A stretch of DNA of 5,941 bases from Bacteroidales bacterium. Its GTDB lineage: Bacteria > Bacteroidota > Bacteroidia > Bacteroidales > VadinHA17. Positions 5,609 through 5,941 of this stretch are shown here, one piece after another (position 1 is the first letter of the stretch; every line of letters begins with the position of its first letter). The stretch covers positions 1 to 5,941 of the forward strand of contig DAIDJT010000166.1 of NCBI GenBank assembly GCA_027451265.1. Direction: 5' to 3'. The notes under the pieces are model-generated. The model had not been told where the DNA came from and searched no databases. It saw nothing but the letters and a program-made list of their open reading frames with translations. The position numbers and the translations under genes are program-made.

Positions 5609-5941
5609 ATGAACGAATTTGACCTGAAGGCAGCCGGGTGGGACAGGAACATGATGCACCGCGAACGTGCGGAGGCAGTGGCTGCTGCAATCATCAGACA
5701 GATACCACTCAGTAAAAATATGACTGCCATGGAGTTCGGTGCCGGAACAGGATTGCTAAGCTTCATGCTCACTGAGCACCTTGGAAGGATAACAATGATA
5801 GACAGCTCCGAAGGAATGGTGAATGTTCTGAGGGAAAAATTGCCCCGGTCAGAAGGTCAATCACTGAAAGCAGTAAAAGCAGACCTGGAAAAGGAAGACT
5901 ATAGTGATGAGCGGTTTGACCTGATTTATTCACTCATGGTT
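5609..5941 (+). CDS. Class I SAM-dependent methyltransferase, N-terminal part (cut by window edge)
   Basis: An ATG at 5609 opens a frame of 111 codons that continues past the window end; an in-frame TGA at 5579-5581 and no other start codon between support this initiator. The N-terminus (FDLKAAGWDRNMMHRERA, residues 4-21) resembles the opening of UbiE/Methyltransf_11-like enzymes. Motif I of the SAM-binding fold is MEFGAGTG (41-48), and the acidic end of strand 2 is MIDSSEGM (63-70), where D65 would bind the ribose hydroxyls. ADLEKEDY (91-98) and FDLIYSLMV (103-111) fit motifs II and III of the Rossmann-like fold. These enzymes transfer a methyl group from SAM to a small molecule, lipid or protein; the substrate-recognition part is missing, so the substrate cannot be told. 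It lies beyond a probable terminator and is likely transcribed separately from the TerC gene. Confidence 0.88.
   Translation, partial: MNEFDLKAAGWDRNMMHRERAEAVAAAIIRQIPLSKNMTAMEFGAGTGLLSFMLTEHLGRITMIDSSEGMVNVLREKLPRSEGQSLKAVKADLEKEDYSDERFDLIYSLMV

Noticed and set aside
5578..5622. Short frame from the ATG at 5578 overlapping the methyltransferase start, as a possible leader peptide
   Set aside because: Only about 14 codons, out of frame, with no ribosome-binding signal or attenuator structure.
5551..5772. Leftward open frame of 73 codons opposite the methyltransferase start
   Set aside because: The plus strand encodes clear SAM-binding motifs over the same bases; the antisense frame has no recognisable feature.

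Overview
The window looks like chromosomal DNA from a member of the Bacteroidota, probably Bacteroidales-like. Two exact matches to the Bacteroidota -7 promoter consensus TAnnTTTG lie about 20 bases before start codons. Start codons are preceded by A-rich or weak sequence rather than strong Shine-Dalgarno sites. The genes present (M23 peptidase, dxr, rseP, a TerC protein, a periplasmic GGT-like protein) fit this assignment. No mobile element, CRISPR array, tRNA, rRNA or phage gene is visible.

Layout: four genes run leftward and two run rightward from a divergent promoter region. On the minus strand, in order of transcription, are a secreted gamma-glutamyltransferase-like Ntn hydrolase (2378-4243), a 240-base spacer with a tandem octamer repeat and a hairpin, and then a tight operon. 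The operon is a membrane-anchored M23 LytM-type peptidase (1259-2137), dxr (78-1244; 14 bases after the peptidase) and the first 27 codons of rseP (1-81; overlapping dxr by ATGA). On the plus strand are a TerC-family membrane protein (4397-5461), a probable terminator hairpin, and the first 111 codons of a class I SAM-dependent methyltransferase (5609-5941, cut by the window edge).

The M23-dxr-rseP unit combines cell-envelope functions: peptidoglycan editing, the first committed step of the non-mevalonate isoprenoid pathway (which supplies undecaprenyl carrier and quinones), and intramembrane proteolysis. Its promoter is probably the TATCTTTG box at 2159-2166, and the initiator of the peptidase is therefore the ATG at 2137. 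The TerC gene has an equivalent box at 4369-4376, which places its initiator at 4397 and leaves a very short leader.

I do not see a novel multi-gene system. The observations most worth following are: (a) the GGT-like protein keeps the catalytic Thr and the oxyanion Gly-Gly but has lost every residue of the glutamate-binding pocket I can align, so it probably has a different substrate; (b) an inverted repeat upstream of the TerC promoter, and no room for the manganese riboswitch often found before TerC genes elsewhere; (c) the octamer repeat in the spacer before the operon; (d) the rseP start at the window edge.
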